Positions 1 through 6,053 are shown, counted from the first letter of the stretch. The stretch is 6,544 nt of DNA from an uncultured Oscillospiraceae bacterium (GCA_900550095.1 URRG01000139.1:1-6544); one strand, 5' to 3'. Numbers and translations: made by a program. Notes: generated by a model from the sequence alone, not told the origin.

Positions 1-55
1 ACGCCGGAAAAAACCGGCGGCATACATGCATACAGCATACTTGTATACCAGCATA
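1..55 (+). repeat. 55-bp exact direct repeat, copy 1
   Basis: Bases 1-55 are identical to 306-360, at a period of 305 bp. Each copy contains a perfect hairpin (6-bp stem CGCCGG/CCGGCG with an A6 loop) followed by spaced GCATAC/GTATAC hexamers. The match ends sharply at base 55 (then TTCCT here, CCGGC after copy 2). Because this copy begins at the first base of the window, the true left limit of the repeat cannot be seen. Confidence 0.97.
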
Positions 56-196
56 TTCCTCACCGCCTTCCCGTGTGCGCGGCAGTCTTCCGGTTTTGCA
101 GAAGATACCATCCACGTTTTCAGAACGCTGACAGAGCAGCTTCCGGCAAACCGCACTGCTTTTCTTGATCAGAATACATTTAGTATCCTTTTTTAA
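1..196 (+). CDS. possible C-terminal end of an upstream gene (left-truncated), function unknown
   Basis: Reading from base 2, a frame stays open for 64 codons to a TAA at 194-196. Its last half reads like a natural soluble protein end, with residues such as AEDTIHVFRTLTEQLPANR and a final FLDQNTFSILF. I do not recognise the family. The first 18 codons lie inside the exact 55-bp direct repeat and give a low-complexity, Tyr- and Ala-rich stretch, so the junction may not be native. An in-frame ATG at 26-28 has no ribosome binding site, so a start to the left of the window is more likely. The support is weak: frame 1 is also open to about base 166, no homology can be tested here, and no terminator follows the stop. 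It could equally be non-coding leader DNA. Confidence 0.33.
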   Translation, partial: RRKKPAAYMHTAYLYTSIFLTAFPCARQSSGFAEDTIHVFRTLTEQLPANRTAFLDQNTFSILF

Positions 197-199
197 CAA

Positions 200-236
200 C
201 TTCTATCCTTTCTCTTCTATCTTTTCTGCTTCTATG
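200..236 (+). repeat. three CTTCTAT direct repeats in a pyrimidine-rich tract
   Basis: CTTCTATC at 200-207, CTTCTATC at 214-221 and CTTCTATG at 229-236 are spaced 14 and 15 bp apart in a C/T-rich stretch. They sit immediately upstream of a perfect TATAAT that lacks a recognisable -35 box, where an activator could bind. The repeats are plainly visible; the binding role is inference. Simple low-complexity drift in a pyrimidine tract is the alternative. Confidence 0.5.
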
Positions 237-241
237 TCCGG

Positions 242-247
242 TATAAT
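242..247 (+). promoter_or_regulatory. candidate -10 box of the first glycosidase gene
   Basis: TATAAT matches the sigma-70/SigA -10 consensus perfectly. At 16-18 bp spacing upstream there are only sequences such as ATCTTT, with no TTGACA-like -35 box and no extended TGn. If used, transcription would start near 254, leaving a leader of about 140 nt before the ATG at 393. A promoter without a -35 fits activator dependence, but a single hexamer is modest evidence. Confidence 0.45.
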
Positions 248-271
248 CACAATAGCAGCCGGGCCGGCGGA

Positions 272-295
272 CGGGGATCCGTATACGGGAACCCG
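272..295. promoter_or_regulatory. interrupted palindrome, candidate operator
   Basis: A perfect 10-bp palindrome CCGTATACGG (279-288) is flanked symmetrically by CGGG at 272-275 and CCCG at 292-295, with three unpaired bases on each side. This gives 18 symmetric positions in a 24-bp frame. It lies about 25 bp downstream of the candidate -10 box, a typical site for repressor roadblock, or it could fold as a hairpin in the leader RNA. No regulator can be assigned from sequence alone. Confidence 0.45.
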
Positions 296-305
296 CAAAC
301 GCCTG

Positions 306-360
306 ACGCCGGAAAAAACCGGCGGCATACATGCATACAGCATACTTGTATACCAGCATA
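306..360 (+). repeat. 55-bp exact direct repeat, copy 2
   Basis: This is the second copy of the 1-55 sequence and ends 32 bases before the start codon of the first glycosidase. It holds the CGCCGG-A6-CCGGCG hairpin at 307-324 and hexamers GCATAC at 325, 333, 340 and 356 (the last completed by the base just after the repeat), with GTATAC at 348, so the unit recurs every 7-8 bp. The hairpin has no following T-run on either strand and so does not look like an intrinsic terminator. If the TATAAT at 242-247 is the promoter, this copy lies in the mRNA leader. Confidence 0.97.
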
Positions 361-378
361 CCGGCACCATGTAAAAAC

Positions 379-392
379 GGGAGGAAACAACC
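379..392 (+). promoter_or_regulatory. ribosome binding site of the first glycosidase, behind a minimal ATG-TAA
   Basis: GGGAGG at 379-384 stands 8 nt before the ATG at 393 and fixes that start. An ATG immediately followed by TAA (369-374) lies just upstream of it. It has no strong ribosome binding site of its own and may be chance. Confidence 0.8.
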
Positions 393-1562
393 ATGAAAAC
401 ATTGGAAAGCTACAGCTTTATCCGGGGCTTCAACCATGAGCCTAATTTTTTCACCTATACCCATGAGGAAGCTGAAAAGGAACTCGGCTATGCCAAACGG
501 CTGGGCCTGAACAGCTGCCGCCTGTTCATGTCCCTGGGCTTCTGGCAGAGGGACAAAAAGGTATTTCTCCACAAGCTGCAGGATTTTGTGCGCACAGCTT
601 GGAGCATGGGAATTTCCACCATGCCCATCCTGCTGATGCCGCTGTGTTTTAAAGACAGGCTTCCTTCCTGGGATGTGGAATCCTCCAACCCGGGAATCCC
701 CAGCTGCTTCTTAAAGGAAAACTACCATATCTCAGAGGAATTTGTCACCGATGTAGTGAACCTTTTGAAAGACGAACCCGGCCTCCTTCTGTGGGATGTG
801 GTCAACGAACCCATCTACCGAAACGACGCCTTGACAGAGGAAAAGCTGCAGCTTACAACCGACTACCTGAAGCATTTCATCGGCCTTGTCCGGAAGCTGG
901 ATCCTGTAAACGCCCTGGGCGTGGGCCACACCCTTCTGGAAGACAACGAACTGGGCCAGACGGCGGAGCTGGTAGATGTGATCATGTATCACGACTACCT
1001 GGAGACCCGCAGCGAAATCGAAAATACCTGCCGCAAGGCGCTGGAAATGTCCCAAAAATATAACAAGCCCGTCATCAACAACGAAACCGGCTGCCTGTGC
1101 CGCGCCAATCCCTACGATGCGGTTTTGGAGGTCCACGAGCGGAACAAAATAGGCATTTATATCTTCAAGCTGATGATCGAAGAGGGCGAATGGGGAACGG
1201 CCCATGGAATCTGCTATGCAGACGGCACTATTCGGGATCCCTCTATCGTGGCGGCGCTTTTGGGCTTCTACCGCAACAGAGGAGAGGGCATCATCCTCCC
1301 CCAGGTGAATTCGGAAAAACATGCGGATAAAGCCATCGCCCGGGCGGAAGACGCGCTTTTCCGCCGCGGAGACGCCCGGGAACTGCTGGAAGCGGCGGAG
1401 TATATCGCAAACCTTCTGGAAGCCAACGAGCTGGTTCCCATGGCCTACCCGCCCACCGCAAAGATCGAGGCCTTCCGGCGGGCGGAGAAGCCCTCTGTTC
1501 CTGAAATCCGGCTGTATCTGGTATCTTTGATCGAGACCCTGAAGGCCGCGCGTTCCCTGTAA
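393..1562 (+). CDS. cytoplasmic clan GH-A (GH5-like) glycoside hydrolase
   Basis: This 389-residue protein has the features of a retaining TIM-barrel glycosidase. WDVVNEP (134-140) supplies the likely acid/base Glu139 at the end of strand 4, MYHDY (198-202) carries a conserved-type His200, and INNETG (228-233) supplies the likely nucleophile Glu231 at the end of strand 7. An early RLFMS segment (43-47) fits the strand-2 Arg of such barrels. There is no signal peptide or membrane segment, so it should act inside the cell on imported oligosaccharides or glycosides. Residues about 305-389 form a Glu/Ala/Arg-rich helical tail beyond the barrel whose role I cannot name. The start is supported by GGGAGG at 379-384, 8 nt before the ATG. 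The substrate is not decided by the sequence; proteins of this kind are often labelled cellulase-like or beta-xylanase without biochemical support. The gene is convergent with the regulator downstream. Confidence 0.85.
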   Translation: MKTLESYSFIRGFNHEPNFFTYTHEEAEKELGYAKRLGLNSCRLFMSLGFWQRDKKVFLHKLQDFVRTAWSMGISTMPILLMPLCFKDRLPSWDVESSNPGIPSCFLKENYHISEEFVTDVVNLLKDEPGLLLWDVVNEPIYRNDALTEEKLQLTTDYLKHFIGLVRKLDPVNALGVGHTLLEDNELGQTAELVDVIMYHDYLETRSEIENTCRKALEMSQKYNKPVINNETGCLCRANPYDAVLEVHERNKIGIYIFKLMIEEGEWGTAHGICYADGTIRDPSIVAALLGFYRNRGEGIILPQVNSEKHADKAIARAEDALFRRGDARELLEAAEYIANLLEANELVPMAYPPTAKIEAFRRAEKPSVPEIRLYLVSLIETLKAARSL

Positions 1563-1603
1563 ACTGAAAGCGGAAAACCATAAAAGAAACCGGCTGAAAG
1601 TAT

Positions 1604-1655
1604 AAAAACCAGCGGAGACCTGGAGCGAAAGCTCCCGGGTCTTCGCTGGTTTTTC
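1604..1655. terminator. bidirectional intrinsic terminator
   Basis: A long hairpin runs from an A5 tract at 1604-1608 to a T5 tract at 1650-1654. Arms ACCAGCG/CGCTGGT, AGACC/GGTCT and GGAGC/GCTCC pair, with one G-T wobble and a small internal loop, closed by a GAAA (GNRA) tetraloop. The U-run on either strand makes it suitable for ending both the glycosidase gene (+) and the convergent AraC-family gene (-). It sits 42 bases past the first stop codon and about 40 bases past the second. Confidence 0.93.
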
Positions 1656-1694
1656 TGTAAAGACCGGGTCCGAGTCTGCGCTTCCTCTTTCCCT

Positions 1695-2504
1695 TCAGCG
1701 GTACGTCTTCCGGAATTCCAAGGGCGTATATCCCGTGAGACGTTTGAAAACAGCGATAAAACGGCTCACATCGTTATATCCTACTCGGGCTGCCACATGC
1801 TGCACCGCGAGACGGGGGCTGCCGATCAGGAGCTCCTTCGCCTTTCCGACCCGAAAATTTGTAAGGTACGCATAAACGGAGCATCCGAAAAAGCGCCGGA
1901 ACAGCCGGGAGAGATACTGAGGCGTCACATATACGGCGCCTGCAAGCTCCTCCACCGTGAGCCTGCCGCCGTAGCCTGTTTCTATTTCTCGTATAACCGG
2001 CGCTACATATTGGGAATACACAGCCTGATCGCAGGGCTGCAAGCCCTCCCTGTGCTGGGAAAGGCGCAGAAAGAAGGCGTAGCATTGGACGGAAACCTCC
2101 ATGGGCTCCGGGTTCCCTTCCGCATACAGCGCCGCCATGGCGTCCACCCAGCTTTGATAGAAAGCCCCGGCCTCCGGTTCCACGCAGATCACGGAGCCGC
2201 CTCCCGCGATTCTGCCGATATCCGCCTCCAGCATGCCGGAAAAGGTAGCGAAGGAGGTCTTCCATTCGTTTGCCGTCCTGGAATAGGAATGCGGCACAAA
2301 GGGGCTTATGAAAATCCCCTTTCCCCTGGGAAGGGAAATCTGCTCTCCGTTCACAGAAATCGTCCCGCACCCCTCCTCCGTCTGCAGCCAATGATACGAG
2401 GGATAGCCTCTGGGCCTCCAAACCTTTTCCTGATCCCAGCGGTTGCCCACGCTCTCCAGAAAAAAGGGCAGCCTGCCGGGATAAGAGGCAAAATAGATGG
2501 GCAT
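1695..2504 (-). CDS. AraC-family transcriptional regulator
   Basis: This 269-residue protein has the standard AraC layout. An N-terminal cupin-type sensor (about 30-100, with a beta-rich run through GTISVNGEQISLPRGKGIFIS and the metal/ligand-pocket-like PFVPHSY at 68-74) would bind a sugar or related effector. A C-terminal DNA-binding domain has two helix-turn-helix units: 182-207 (LTVEELAGAVYVTPQYLSRLFRR) and 232-261, which includes the family signature around VGYNDVSRFIAVFKRLTGYTP. An ATG at 2502-2504 is preferred because AGGTGA lies 4-5 nt upstream on this strand and the length is typical; a GTG at 2573 in the same frame would add 23 unlikely residues across the promoter region. It is divergent from the GH42 gene, so it probably controls that gene and perhaps itself. 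The effector is unknown. Confidence 0.93.
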   Translation of the reverse strand: MPIYFASYPGRLPFFLESVGNRWDQEKVWRPRGYPSYHWLQTEEGCGTISVNGEQISLPRGKGIFISPFVPHSYSRTANEWKTSFATFSGMLEADIGRIAGGGSVICVEPEAGAFYQSWVDAMAALYAEGNPEPMEVSVQCYAFFLRLSQHREGLQPCDQAVYSQYVAPVIREIETGYGGRLTVEELAGAVYVTPQYLSRLFRRFFGCSVYAYLTNFRVGKAKELLIGSPRLAVQHVAARVGYNDVSRFIAVFKRLTGYTPLEFRKTYR

Positions 2505-2604
2505 GTCATCACCTGTTTCGAAACAGCATATTTTTTGGCTCTTCTCAGTATACACTTTCCTCTCTGCACGCACTATACTTTCTGTAAAAAAGGAGGAGAT
2601 TTCA
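2505..2604. promoter_or_regulatory. divergent AraC/GH42 promoter region
   Basis: The 100 bp between the two start codons must hold both promoters. On the plus strand TATACT at 2574-2579 is a plausible -10 but lies only about 25 nt before the GH42 start and has no good -35. On the minus strand TATACT (complement of 2548-2553) is a plausible -10 for the regulator gene, also with a poor -35. Weak -35 boxes are usual where an AraC-type activator is required. Two near-identical 8-mers, CAGTATAC at 2546-2553 and CACTATAC at 2571-2578, lie 25 bp apart in direct orientation and could be activator half-sites; this is inference. Confidence 0.5.
2513..2526. promoter_or_regulatory. perfect 14-bp palindrome over the regulator's ribosome binding site
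   Basis: CTGTTTCGAAACAG reads the same on both strands and ends where the Shine-Dalgarno sequence of the AraC-family gene begins. A dimeric repressor bound here could block expression of the regulator, and in RNA the arms could partly hide the ribosome binding site. AraC proteins usually bind non-palindromic or directly repeated sites, so another regulator (for example LacI- or GntR-type) is as likely. No binding evidence is available. Confidence 0.5.
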
Positions 2605-2607
2605 TTG
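2591..2607 (+). promoter_or_regulatory. ribosome binding site and TTG start of the GH42 gene
   Basis: AGGAGGAG at 2591-2598 is a near-perfect Shine-Dalgarno sequence. It lies 8 nt (counted from AGGAGG) before TTG at 2605-2607, and no competing ATG or GTG in this frame is as well placed. It decides the start of the gene. Confidence 0.88.
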
Positions 2608-4614
2608 AAAAAATGGGAGCGGATCCTGTACGGCGGGGATTATAACCCCAATCAATGGCCCCGGGACATCTGGGAAGAGGATATGCGGCTCTTCAAAAAA
2701 GCCGGCATCAACAGCGCCACCGTCAACGTGTTTTCCTGGGCCAAGCTGCAGCCCTCGGAGGAAATCTACGATTTTTCCGAGCTGGACGATATCATCGACA
2801 TGCTCAGCCGGGAAAACTGCGAGATCGTGCTGGCTACCTCCACCGCGGCGCTGCCCGCCTGGATGGTCAAGCGATATCCGGAGGTCTCCCGAACGGATTA
2901 TCACGGCATGCGGCATAAATTCGGGCAGCGCCACAACGCCTGCCCCAACAGCCCCGTATACCAGAGATACTCCAAAGCTCTGGCGGAAAAACTGGCTCAG
3001 CGATATGGAAACAACAGCCATATCGCCTGCTGGCATGTAAACAACGAGTACGGCGGCATCTGCTACTGCGAAAACTGTGAAAAAGCCTTCCGGGTATGGC
3101 TCAGAAAAAAATACGGCACGCTGGAAGCCCTCAATAAAGCGTGGAACACAGAGTTCTGGGGGCACACTATTTACGACTGGGATGAGATCGTCGCCCCTAA
3201 TTCTCTCGGCGACGGCATCGGAGAGGACAAGACCGCCTTCGCCGGGCTTTCCATCGATTACTGCCGCTTCAATTCAGACAGCATCCTGGAAAACTTCAAG
3301 GCAGAGCGGGACGCTATCCGCAAATACGACAGCGAGACGCCCATTACCACCAACCTGATGGGAACCTATAAGCAGCTGGACTATTTCAAATGGGCCAAGG
3401 AAATGGACATCGTCTCCTGGGACAGCTACCCCGCCTATAACACGCCCTGGAGCCATACCGCCATGCGCAACGACCTCATGCGCGGCCTCAAGGGAAAACC
3501 CTTTATGCTCATGGAGCAGACGCCCAGCCAGCAGAACTGGGCGCCCTACAACAGCCTGAAACGGCCCGGGCAGATGCGGGCGCAGAGCTACCAGACCATC
3601 GCCCATGGCTCCAATACCATCCAGTTTTTCCAGCTCAGGCGGTCTGTGGGGGGCTGTGAGAAGTTCCATGGCGCGGTCATCGCCCACGCGGGAACGGAAA
3701 ATACCCGCGTCTTCCGGGAGACCGCCCGGCTTGGGGAAGAGCTCCAGCGCCTTTCCTGCATTCTCCCAACTATGAACGAGGCTAAGGTGGGAATCCTATT
3801 CGATTGGGAAAACTACTGGGCTGTGGAATACACCAGCGGGCCTCATAAAGATCTGAAATATGTGGATCAAATCCACGCCTATTACGACTATTTCTATCAG
3901 AGGAACATCCCTGTGGACATGATCCCCGCCGACGGAGATTTCAGCCGGTATTCTCTCATAGCCGCGCCTCTTTTGTATATGGTCCGGGATGGGATGGCCC
4001 CGGCTCTGGAAGCGTTTGTGGAACAGGGCGGCACACTTGTCACAGGCTTTATGAGCGGCATTGCGGACCAATCGGACAACGTACATCTGGGCGGTTACCC
4101 CGGCCCTCTACGGAAGATGGCGGGCGTCTGGGTGGAGGAGATCGACGCTTTGGCGCCGGAGCAATCCAACCGCATCGTATTTGAAGACGGTTCGGAAGCT
4201 CCCTGCCGTATGCTCTGCGACCTGATGCATCTGGAGGGCGCCCGGTGCCTGGCGAAATATGGGGACGATTTCTATAAAGGCACTCCTGCCGCAGCCAAGA
4301 ATTCCTTTGGGAAGGGCCATGTATATTACATCGGGACCGTACCGGACCAGCCGGGCCTTTTCCGGCTTCTGGACGAGGCCGTCTCCGAAGCGGGCGTGGA
4401 AGCCCCCTTCCGGGATTCCCTTCTGGAGATCACCTGCCGCAGCTCGGAAACGGAGAAGTTCTACTTCCTCATCAATTTCCAGCCGGAGCCCCAGCCCGTT
4501 CCGGAATACTTCTGGGGCATGGAGGATGTGCTTTCCGGCCGGGCGGCCTTTAAGGGGGACGCGCTCTCCCAGTATGAGGTTCGGATCCTGCGGGCTCCCG
4601 ACGGCAAAAAATAG
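2605..4614 (+). CDS. GH42 beta-galactosidase
   Basis: This 669-residue protein is a GH42 beta-galactosidase, a retaining enzyme that removes terminal beta-galactosyl units. It starts LYGGDYNPNQWP (8-19), typical of the family. The acid/base is Glu148 in HVNNEYG (144-150), and the nucleophile is Glu304 in LMEQTPS (302-308), followed by the usual NWAPYN (311-316). Cys113 with Cys153, Cys155 and Cys158 (GICYCENC) matches the family's zinc-binding cluster. The catalytic barrel spans about 1-385, the trimerisation domain about 390-600, and a small beta C-terminal domain follows. It has no signal peptide, so it is cytoplasmic. The TTG at 2605 is chosen because AGGAGG at 2591-2596 is 8 nt upstream and MKKWERILYGG is the expected N-terminus; an upstream in-frame ATG at 2497 would add 36 unrelated residues over the promoter. 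It is probably activated by the divergent AraC-family protein on a galactoside; the exact linkage preference is not visible. Confidence 0.96.
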   Translation: MKKWERILYGGDYNPNQWPRDIWEEDMRLFKKAGINSATVNVFSWAKLQPSEEIYDFSELDDIIDMLSRENCEIVLATSTAALPAWMVKRYPEVSRTDYHGMRHKFGQRHNACPNSPVYQRYSKALAEKLAQRYGNNSHIACWHVNNEYGGICYCENCEKAFRVWLRKKYGTLEALNKAWNTEFWGHTIYDWDEIVAPNSLGDGIGEDKTAFAGLSIDYCRFNSDSILENFKAERDAIRKYDSETPITTNLMGTYKQLDYFKWAKEMDIVSWDSYPAYNTPWSHTAMRNDLMRGLKGKPFMLMEQTPSQQNWAPYNSLKRPGQMRAQSYQTIAHGSNTIQFFQLRRSVGGCEKFHGAVIAHAGTENTRVFRETARLGEELQRLSCILPTMNEAKVGILFDWENYWAVEYTSGPHKDLKYVDQIHAYYDYFYQRNIPVDMIPADGDFSRYSLIAAPLLYMVRDGMAPALEAFVEQGGTLVTGFMSGIADQSDNVHLGGYPGPLRKMAGVWVEEIDALAPEQSNRIVFEDGSEAPCRMLCDLMHLEGARCLAKYGDDFYKGTPAAAKNSFGKGHVYYIGTVPDQPGLFRLLDEAVSEAGVEAPFRDSLLEITCRSSETEKFYFLINFQPEPQPVPEYFWGMEDVLSGRAAFKGDALSQYEVRILRAPDGKK

Positions 4615-4651
4615 CGGCGGCGCATCTCCCGAAATGCGGGTCCTGCCGTTA

Positions 4652-4672
4652 CTGCGGACCGAGCAACCGCAG
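4652..4672 (+). other. small hairpin after the GH42 gene
   Basis: CTGCGG (4652-4657) and CCGCAG (4667-4672) form a 6-bp GC-rich stem with a 9-nt loop, 38 bases after the GH42 stop. A weaker CGCAT/ATGCG pair (4621-4625 with 4634-4638) precedes it. Neither is followed by a T-run, so these are more likely 3' mRNA structure than terminators. Apart from these and the two terminator hairpins nearby, I see nothing else in 4615-4883. Confidence 0.35.
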
Positions 4673-4700
4673 CGGCGCCGAAACGCACAGAAAGCTCTCT

Positions 4701-4725
4701 GAAAAAGGGGAGAAGCACTTTCTCC
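4701..4725 (-). terminator. possible second, weak terminator on the minus strand
   Basis: Read on the minus strand, GGAGAA (complement of 4720-4725), a 5-nt loop and TTCTCC (complement of 4709-4714) are followed by CC and five T. The stem is only 6 bp, so it is a weak intrinsic terminator. It would act as a back-up for the reductase operon, after the stronger hairpin at 4778-4818. Confidence 0.4.
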
Positions 4726-4773
4726 GCCGCCCGCCGGCGCGGCTCATACTACCATACTGCCAAAAATCCCCGT

Positions 4774-4831
4774 ATGCAAAAGGGAGGAGACACGCATATG
4801 CGCGTTTCCTCCCTTTTTATGCCTTTTGCAT
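4774..4831. terminator. long bidirectional terminator hairpin with a nested alternative stem
   Basis: Arms 4778-4797 (AAAAGGGAGGA and on) and 4798-4817 pair over 20 positions with one G-T wobble and one A-C mismatch, with a tight CATATG turn. It ends in TTTTT (4814-4818) on the plus strand and TTTT on the minus strand, so it can terminate both the GH42 mRNA and the convergent reductase mRNA. A second perfect 10-bp pairing, ATGCAAAAGG (4774-4783) with CCTTTTGCAT (4822-4831), overlaps it and would compete with its base. It lies 66 bases beyond the reductase stop. Confidence 0.9.
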
Positions 4832-4883
4832 CCCGGCCCGCAGGCCGTGAAGGCATTGGAGGCCGAATATCGCCCCGCCGCCT

Positions 4884-5981
4884 TCACTGTCCGCCGAAAT
4901 AAGCGGATATTTCCTTCATCCGCCGGGACTGGGCCACATGAAAAGGGCACCTGGCGTCGCAATGGCCGCAGGAGATGCAATCCCCCGCCTTTTTCGCCAG
5001 ATTCATGTAATGGTCCTTAGCCAATTCATCCCCGGAAAGGGCAAGATCATAATATTTATTGATGAGCCCCACATCCAGCCCGGCGGGGCAGGGCTGGCAA
5101 TGGTTGCAGTATACGCAGATCCCCCTGGCATCCTGAGGCGTGAAGGAGCCCAGAACAGAATAGTCCTTTTCCTCGGGGGAAGCCTCAAGAAACCCTAAAA
5201 TACGGCGCAGGTCCTCCCTGTTCCGCACGCCTGGGAGAACCGTCAAAACTCCCGGTTTATCCAAGGCGTACTGGATACATTGATATTCCGTCAGAGCCTG
5301 CCCAAAAGGGGAAGTCTCCGCCCGAAGGAGCTGGCCGCCGCTGAAGGCCTTCATCACGGAGATGCCCACTCCCTCCGCCTGGCAACGGCGGTAAAGGGCC
5401 GCGCGCTCATCCACACTGCCGACGGCATACTCCCCCCGGCGGTAATCATACGCTGGGTTGATGCTGAACATAAGCATATCCAAAAGGCCTGTATCCAGCA
5501 TTTTCACCACCACCGGCGGCGTATGGGAGGAAAGCCCTATATGGCGCACAACGCCTTCCTTTTTCAGCTGCTGCAGATAAGGAATCGCTCCGCTGGAAAG
5601 GGCCTTTTCCAGATCGGCTTCCTCATCGATGCAGTGAATAAACCCAAAATCTATGTAATCCGTCCGGAGGGCCTTCAGCTGCCAGTCTACAGACCGCTTG
5701 ATCTCCTCCAGGTCCAGCGTCCATCCATATTTTCCGGAGCGGTAATCCGCACCGAAGTGGAGCTGAAAATATACCTTTTCCCGGCAGCCGGAAAGCGCCC
5801 GCCCATATGCAGGGAAGGGAACCGCGTCCCCGGCGGCCATATCGAAATAGTTGACGCCGTTTTCCACAGCCAGTGCCACGGTGGCTTCTATCTCTTTTTC
5901 CCCCGCCGCTCCCATAGAGCTGTTTCCCAGCCCCAGAATACTGATCTTTTCCCCTCCGTGGGGAAGCTTCCTGTATTCCAT
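4884..5981 (-). CDS. aldo/keto reductase with C-terminal double Fe-S domain
   Basis: This 365-residue protein joins an aldo/keto reductase barrel (about 1-275; KLPHGGEKISILGLGNSSMG at the start, NYFDMA with Asp47, Tyr59 in AYGRAL, His116 in FIHCID, HIGLSSH at 147-153) to a ferredoxin-type tail. The tail has Cys289, 292, 295 and 298 (CVYCNHCQPCP) and Cys335, 338, 341 and 345 (CISCGHCDARCP), as expected for two [4Fe-4S] clusters. The usual catalytic Lys after REKV appears replaced: that segment reads VYFQLHFG, with His75 at the Lys position. The family reduces carbonyls with NAD(P)H; the clusters suggest electron exchange with ferredoxin or a flavin partner. The substrate is unknown. It has no signal peptide or membrane segment, so it is cytoplasmic. 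The start ATG at 5979-5981 is backed by AGGAGA 5 nt upstream. It follows a second such reductase by 72 bp, probably in one operon. Confidence 0.93.
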   Translation of the reverse strand: MEYRKLPHGGEKISILGLGNSSMGAAGEKEIEATVALAVENGVNYFDMAAGDAVPFPAYGRALSGCREKVYFQLHFGADYRSGKYGWTLDLEEIKRSVDWQLKALRTDYIDFGFIHCIDEEADLEKALSSGAIPYLQQLKKEGVVRHIGLSSHTPPVVVKMLDTGLLDMLMFSINPAYDYRRGEYAVGSVDERAALYRRCQAEGVGISVMKAFSGGQLLRAETSPFGQALTEYQCIQYALDKPGVLTVLPGVRNREDLRRILGFLEASPEEKDYSVLGSFTPQDARGICVYCNHCQPCPAGLDVGLINKYYDLALSGDELAKDHYMNLAKKAGDCISCGHCDARCPFHVAQSRRMKEISAYFGGQ

Positions 5982-6053
5982 ATGTCTCTCCTATTCATAC
6001 ATGAAATCTTCCGCGCATTCTTTTCGCGCTTGCCCACATTCCCTGAAGGCTCC

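Noticed and set aside
307..324. intrinsic terminator at the A6-loop hairpin
   Set aside because: The stem is strong, but no T-run follows it on either strand.
306..361. CRISPR-like array or mobile-element terminal repeats
   Set aside because: There are only two long copies and no regular spacers; the hexamers are too short for CRISPR. No transposase or target-site duplication is visible between the copies.
165..374. 69-codon plus-strand open frame ahead of the first glycosidase
   Set aside because: It has no ribosome binding site, contains the repeat and the palindrome, and gives a low-complexity translation; the region reads better as leader DNA.
732..1322. 196-codon minus-strand open frame
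   Set aside because: It is antisense to the GH5-like gene, whose catalytic motifs are intact; the frame is open because of GC-rich codon use.
2497..2604. 36-residue N-terminal extension of the GH42 protein
   Set aside because: It has no homology to GH42 N-termini, crosses the palindrome and promoter, and is displaced by a TTG start with an excellent ribosome binding site.
1797..2645. 282-codon plus-strand open frame across the AraC-family gene
   Set aside because: It is antisense to a gene with both helix-turn-helix units intact, and it runs through the divergent promoter region into the start of the GH42 gene.
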